Positions 5,404-8,329 of a DNA stretch of 8,329 nucleotides are shown piece by piece. The notes beneath the pieces were generated by a model. That model did not search any database and was not told the origin of the DNA. It saw nothing but the letters and a program-made list of their open reading frames with translations. The stretch is from an uncultured Bacteroidales bacterium (GTDB lineage: Bacteria > Bacteroidota > Bacteroidia > Bacteroidales > UBA932). The DNA is taken from NCBI GenBank assembly GCA_946406095.1, contig CAMJJO010000075.1, positions 1-8,329 of the forward strand, written 5' to 3'. A program made the position numbers and the translations under genes. The first letter of the stretch is position 1. Each line of letters starts with the position of its first letter.

Positions 5404-8329
5404 ATGCAAAGTAAAGGTGCAATCAGATTAGTGGCCATCCTGCTGCTCATCGCTTGCTTTTGGCAGCTTTCCTTCACTCTGGTGACAGCTCTCCAGAACA
5501 ACAAGGCAAAGAAATATGCCGAGGCTGCAGCCGTAGCTATCCAGGAGACTCCTGCCTTTGCCAAGGTGGCGGCAGAAGACCAGGCCTATTATCTTGACTC
5601 CATCAAGAAGGAACAGCAGAAATGGTATACTGATTCCATTTCCAATGAGAAAGTTTATTTCGGTTACAAATTCAAGGATGTAAGGTCCAAGGAGATCAAC
5701 CTCGGCCTCGACCTCAAGGGCGGCATGAACGTGATGCTTCAGGTTCAGCTCGAAGACCTTGTGAAAGCCCTCTCCGGCAACAGCGTCGATCCCCAGTTCC
5801 TCCAGGCTCTCAATCTTGCGAAAACCCGCAGCGTGAATTCCCAGTCGGACTTCATCACCCTTTTCGGTGAGGCTTGGGAAGAGATCACCGGCGGCGCACG
5901 CCTGAGCCAGATCTTCGGAACATACGAGATGCGCGAGAGCATCAAGCCCGAGTCCACCAATGCAGAGGTCCTTTCCGTCATCAAGAAAGAGGCCGAGAGC
6001 GCAGTGGCGAACTCCTTCAACGTTCTCCGCAACCGTATCGACCGTTTCGGCGTCACCCAGCCTTCCATCCAGAAGCTTGGCAACTCCGGCCGCATCCTCG
6101 TCGAGCTCCCGGGCGTGAAAGAGCCTGAGCGTGTGCGTAAGCTCCTCCAGGGCACCGCATCCCTCGAGTTCTGGACAACGTTCGAGAATGGCGAAATCGC
6201 ACCTTACCTCGCAGAAGCGAATGAGGTTCTCGCCGGCATCCTCGCAGAGGAGAACGAGGCACCTGCACAGGCAGCCGCTCCCGCCGAGGAAAAGGACATC
6301 GTGGCAGAAGAAATCGGCAACACCGAGAGTGAGGATGCAAATGCAAAGGCCTACAAAGCCGCCAACCCTCTCTTTGCCGCTCTGTCGCCCGTACAGGGCA
6401 ATGCCGGTGCCTGCATCGGTTATGCCACTTCCGCCGACACCGCAAAGGTGAACCGTTATCTCGCAATGCCCCAGATCGCGGCTCTCTTCCCTGCAGAGTT
6501 CCGCCCCATGTGGGGTGTGAAGCCCGTCGGCAACACCGAGAACATCTATGAGCTCGTTGCCATCAAGGCCTCCTCACGCGACGGACAGGCTCCCCTGGAC
6601 GGCAGCGTGATCACCAATGCCAACGTCACCTATGACTCCCGCACCAACGGCGAGCCTAAGGTCTCGATGAGCATGAACGCCGAGGGCGCCAACATCTGGG
6701 CCCACCTCACCAAGGACAACATCGGCAAGCAGATCGCCATCGTGCTCGACGGCACCGTGTATTCCTACCCTGTGGTGAACACCGAAATCAGCGGCGGCAA
6801 CTCCGAGATTTCCGGCCACTTCACCGTCGAGGAGGCAACCGACCTTGTGAACGTTCTCAAGTCCGGTAAACTTCCCGCCCCTGCAACCATCGTTCAGGAG
6901 CAGGTCGTAGGTCCTTCACTGGGTGCAAAGTCCATCAAGGACGGTATGATTTCCTTCCTCATCGCCTTCATCCTCGTGCTCCTCTATATGGTATTCTTCT
7001 ACCAGGGCGCAGGTCTCGTGGCCGATGTGGCATTGCTCACCAACGTGGTTCTCCTCTTCGGCACCCTCGCCTCCTTCGGCGCGGTTCTGACCCTGCCCGG
7101 TATCGCCGGTCTCGTGTTGACCTTGGGTATGGCCGTGGACGCCAACGTTATCATCTATGAGCGCATCAAGGAAGAGATCAAGGCAGGCAAGGGCCTGAGC
7201 AAGGCTGTAGCGGACGGTTATTCCAACGCTTACTCCGCCATCATCGACGGCCAGATCACTACCCTGCTCACCGGTCTCGTGCTCTTCTTCTTCGGTTCCG
7301 GCCCCGTCAAGGGATTTGCTACCACCCTGATTATCGGTATCATCACTTCGATGCTCACCGCCATCTTCATCACCCGCCTCATCATCGACGGCCGCGTGTC
7401 CAAGGGCAAGAATATCACCTTCGAGAACAACCTCACGAAGAACTTCCTCAAGAACACGCACATCAACTTCCTCGGCGGACGCAAGTGGTCTTATATCATC
7501 TCCGGCATCGTGATCGTCATCTCGCTCGCCAGCATCTTCACCAAGGGCTTTACCTATGGTGTCGATTTCACCGGCGGCCGCACCTATGTGGTCCGCTTCG
7601 ACAAGCCCGTGCTTGCTGAAGACGTGCGTCACGCTGTCAACGAGGTGTTCGACGCCGCTGCCGCTGCCGACGAGAACATCAAGACCTCTTCGGTGGAGGT
7701 GAAGCAGTTCGGTGGCGACAGCCAGATGAAGATCACCACTTCCTACAAGATCGAAGACGAGTCCTCTTCCGTGGATGCTGAAATCGAAGGAATGCTCTTC
7801 CAGGCCTTGAAGGGAATGTTCGTGCAGGATATGACCCTCGCAGACTTCACCCAGACCCTGGAGAACCCCAACGGTATCATCTCCTCCGACAAGGTGGGCG
7901 CATCCATCGCAAGCGACATCAGGCGCGACGCCATCATCGCCGTCATCCTTGCCCTCATCATCATCTTCGGATATATCGCACTTCGCTTCCGCGGATGGAA
8001 CTGGGGTCTCGGCGGCGTGGTTTCCCTCGCCCATACGGCCATCATCGTCATCGGCTTCTTCTCCCTCTTCACGGGAATCCTGCCGTTCAACCTCGACGTC
8101 GACCAGACCTTCATCGCCGCAATCCTGACAATCATCGGTTACGCAATCAACGATAACGTGGTTATCTTCGACCGTATCCGCGAGAACAAGATGCTGCACC
8201 CGAACGACGACTTCGCCCTCACGGTGAACAAGAGCCTCAACGCTACCTTGACCCGTACGGTGAACACCTCGGTCTCCACCCTCCTTCCTATGATTGCCAT
8301 CGCAATCTGGGGCGGTGAGAGCATCCGCG
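5404..8329 (+). CDS. secDF: Protein translocase subunit SecDF (SecD-SecF fusion), 3' end cut off by window
   Basis: Inner-membrane accessory subunit of the Sec translocon that uses the proton gradient to pull exported proteins out of SecYEG. The frame is open from the ATG at 5404 to the window end: 975 codons and no stop. In order: TM1 at about 6-26; SecD signature GLDLKGG (101-107) opening the large periplasmic P1 domain, with NRIDRFGV (210-217) and LVELPGV; an Ala/Glu-rich stretch at about 279-319; GKLPAP and VGPSLG (488-507) before TM2; GMAVDANVIIYERIKEE (576-592), whose Asp579 matches the proton-relay Asp of TM4. The SecF half begins near 690 with a TM helix, then GVDFTGG (719-725), a P4 domain to about 843, and GYAINDNVVIFDRIREN (912-928) with conserved Asp917 and Arg951. 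The known critical charged residues are thus present. The last TM helix and tail lie beyond the window; relatives are about 1000 residues long. C-ending codons (ATC, CTC, GGC) dominate, as expected for high expression. It is divergent from the PD40 gene. Confidence 0.97.
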   Translation, partial: MQSKGAIRLVAILLLIACFWQLSFTLVTALQNNKAKKYAEAAAVAIQETPAFAKVAAEDQAYYLDSIKKEQQKWYTDSISNEKVYFGYKFKDVRSKEINLGLDLKGGMNVMLQVQLEDLVKALSGNSVDPQFLQALNLAKTRSVNSQSDFITLFGEAWEEITGGARLSQIFGTYEMRESIKPESTNAEVLSVIKKEAESAVANSFNVLRNRIDRFGVTQPSIQKLGNSGRILVELPGVKEPERVRKLLQGTASLEFWTTFENGEIAPYLAEANEVLAGILAEENEAPAQAAAPAEEKDIVAEEIGNTESEDANAKAYKAANPLFAALSPVQGNAGACIGYATSADTAKVNRYLAMPQIAALFPAEFRPMWGVKPVGNTENIYELVAIKASSRDGQAPLDGSVITNANVTYDSRTNGEPKVSMSMNAEGANIWAHLTKDNIGKQIAIVLDGTVYSYPVVNTEISGGNSEISGHFTVEEATDLVNVLKSGKLPAPATIVQEQVVGPSLGAKSIKDGMISFLIAFILVLLYMVFFYQGAGLVADVALLTNVVLLFGTLASFGAVLTLPGIAGLVLTLGMAVDANVIIYERIKEEIKAGKGLSKAVADGYSNAYSAIIDGQITTLLTGLVLFFFGSGPVKGFATTLIIGIITSMLTAIFITRLIIDGRVSKGKNITFENNLTKNFLKNTHINFLGGRKWSYIISGIVIVISLASIFTKGFTYGVDFTGGRTYVVRFDKPVLAEDVRHAVNEVFDAAAAADENIKTSSVEVKQFGGDSQMKITTSYKIEDESSSVDAEIEGMLFQALKGMFVQDMTLADFTQTLENPNGIISSDKVGASIASDIRRDAIIAVILALIIIFGYIALRFRGWNWGLGGVVSLAHTAIIVIGFFSLFTGILPFNLDVDQTFIAAILTIIGYAINDNVVIFDRIRENKMLHPNDDFALTVNKSLNATLTRTVNTSVSTLLPMIAIAIWGGESIR

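Noticed and set aside
6916..8199. Minus-strand open frame of 427 codons, very rich in Asp, Glu, His and Gly
   Set aside because: It is codon-aligned with secDF on the opposite strand. The frequent ATC, GTC, CTC and TTC codons of secDF read as GAT, GAC, GAG and GAA in reverse, which explains both the lack of stops and the acidic composition.

Overview
The window looks like a chromosomal segment of a GC-rich member of the Bacteroidota, most likely Bacteroidales. Three observations support this: a single-gene SecD-SecF fusion, two TAnnTTTG-type (-7) promoter elements of the Bacteroidetes sigma factor class, and a GH77 glucanotransferase and a PD40-type secreted protein that resemble Bacteroidales families. 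No 16S rRNA, tRNA or other taxonomic marker is present, so the genus cannot be fixed. I see no mobile element, CRISPR array or RNA gene.

Region 1 (1-3994, plus strand) is an alpha-glucan utilisation block of three closely packed genes: the C-terminal part of a GH13 alpha-amylase (cut by the window start), a complete GH13 lipoprotein, and a short 4-alpha-glucanotransferase (MalQ, GH77). Gaps of 18 and 2 bases suggest one transcription unit. The likely division of labour is starch or glycogen hydrolysis by the amylases outside the cytoplasm, followed by disproportionation of the resulting malto-oligosaccharides by MalQ in the cytoplasm. No SusC/SusD-type uptake pair is visible; it could lie upstream.

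Region 2 (3991-5274, minus strand) is a secreted protein with a TPR-like N-terminus, PD40/WD40-like propeller motifs and a coiled-coil C-terminus. It converges on malQ so tightly that a single palindromic CTAG supplies both stop codons.

Region 3 (5275-5403) is a short, strikingly AT-rich divergent intergenic region with one Bacteroidetes -7 element for each flanking gene. Region 4 (5404-8329, plus strand) is secDF, the proton-driven accessory subunit of the Sec translocon, open to the window end and probably missing only a few tens of C-terminal residues. It is the largest coding region here, and a long Asp/Glu-rich antisense frame over it is an artefact of its codon use.

Overall this is mostly ordinary core-genome content. 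The points most worth a second look are the unusually compact MalQ, the His-to-Gln change in conserved region I of the GH13 lipoprotein, the PD40 protein without an OmpA domain, and the shared palindromic stop.
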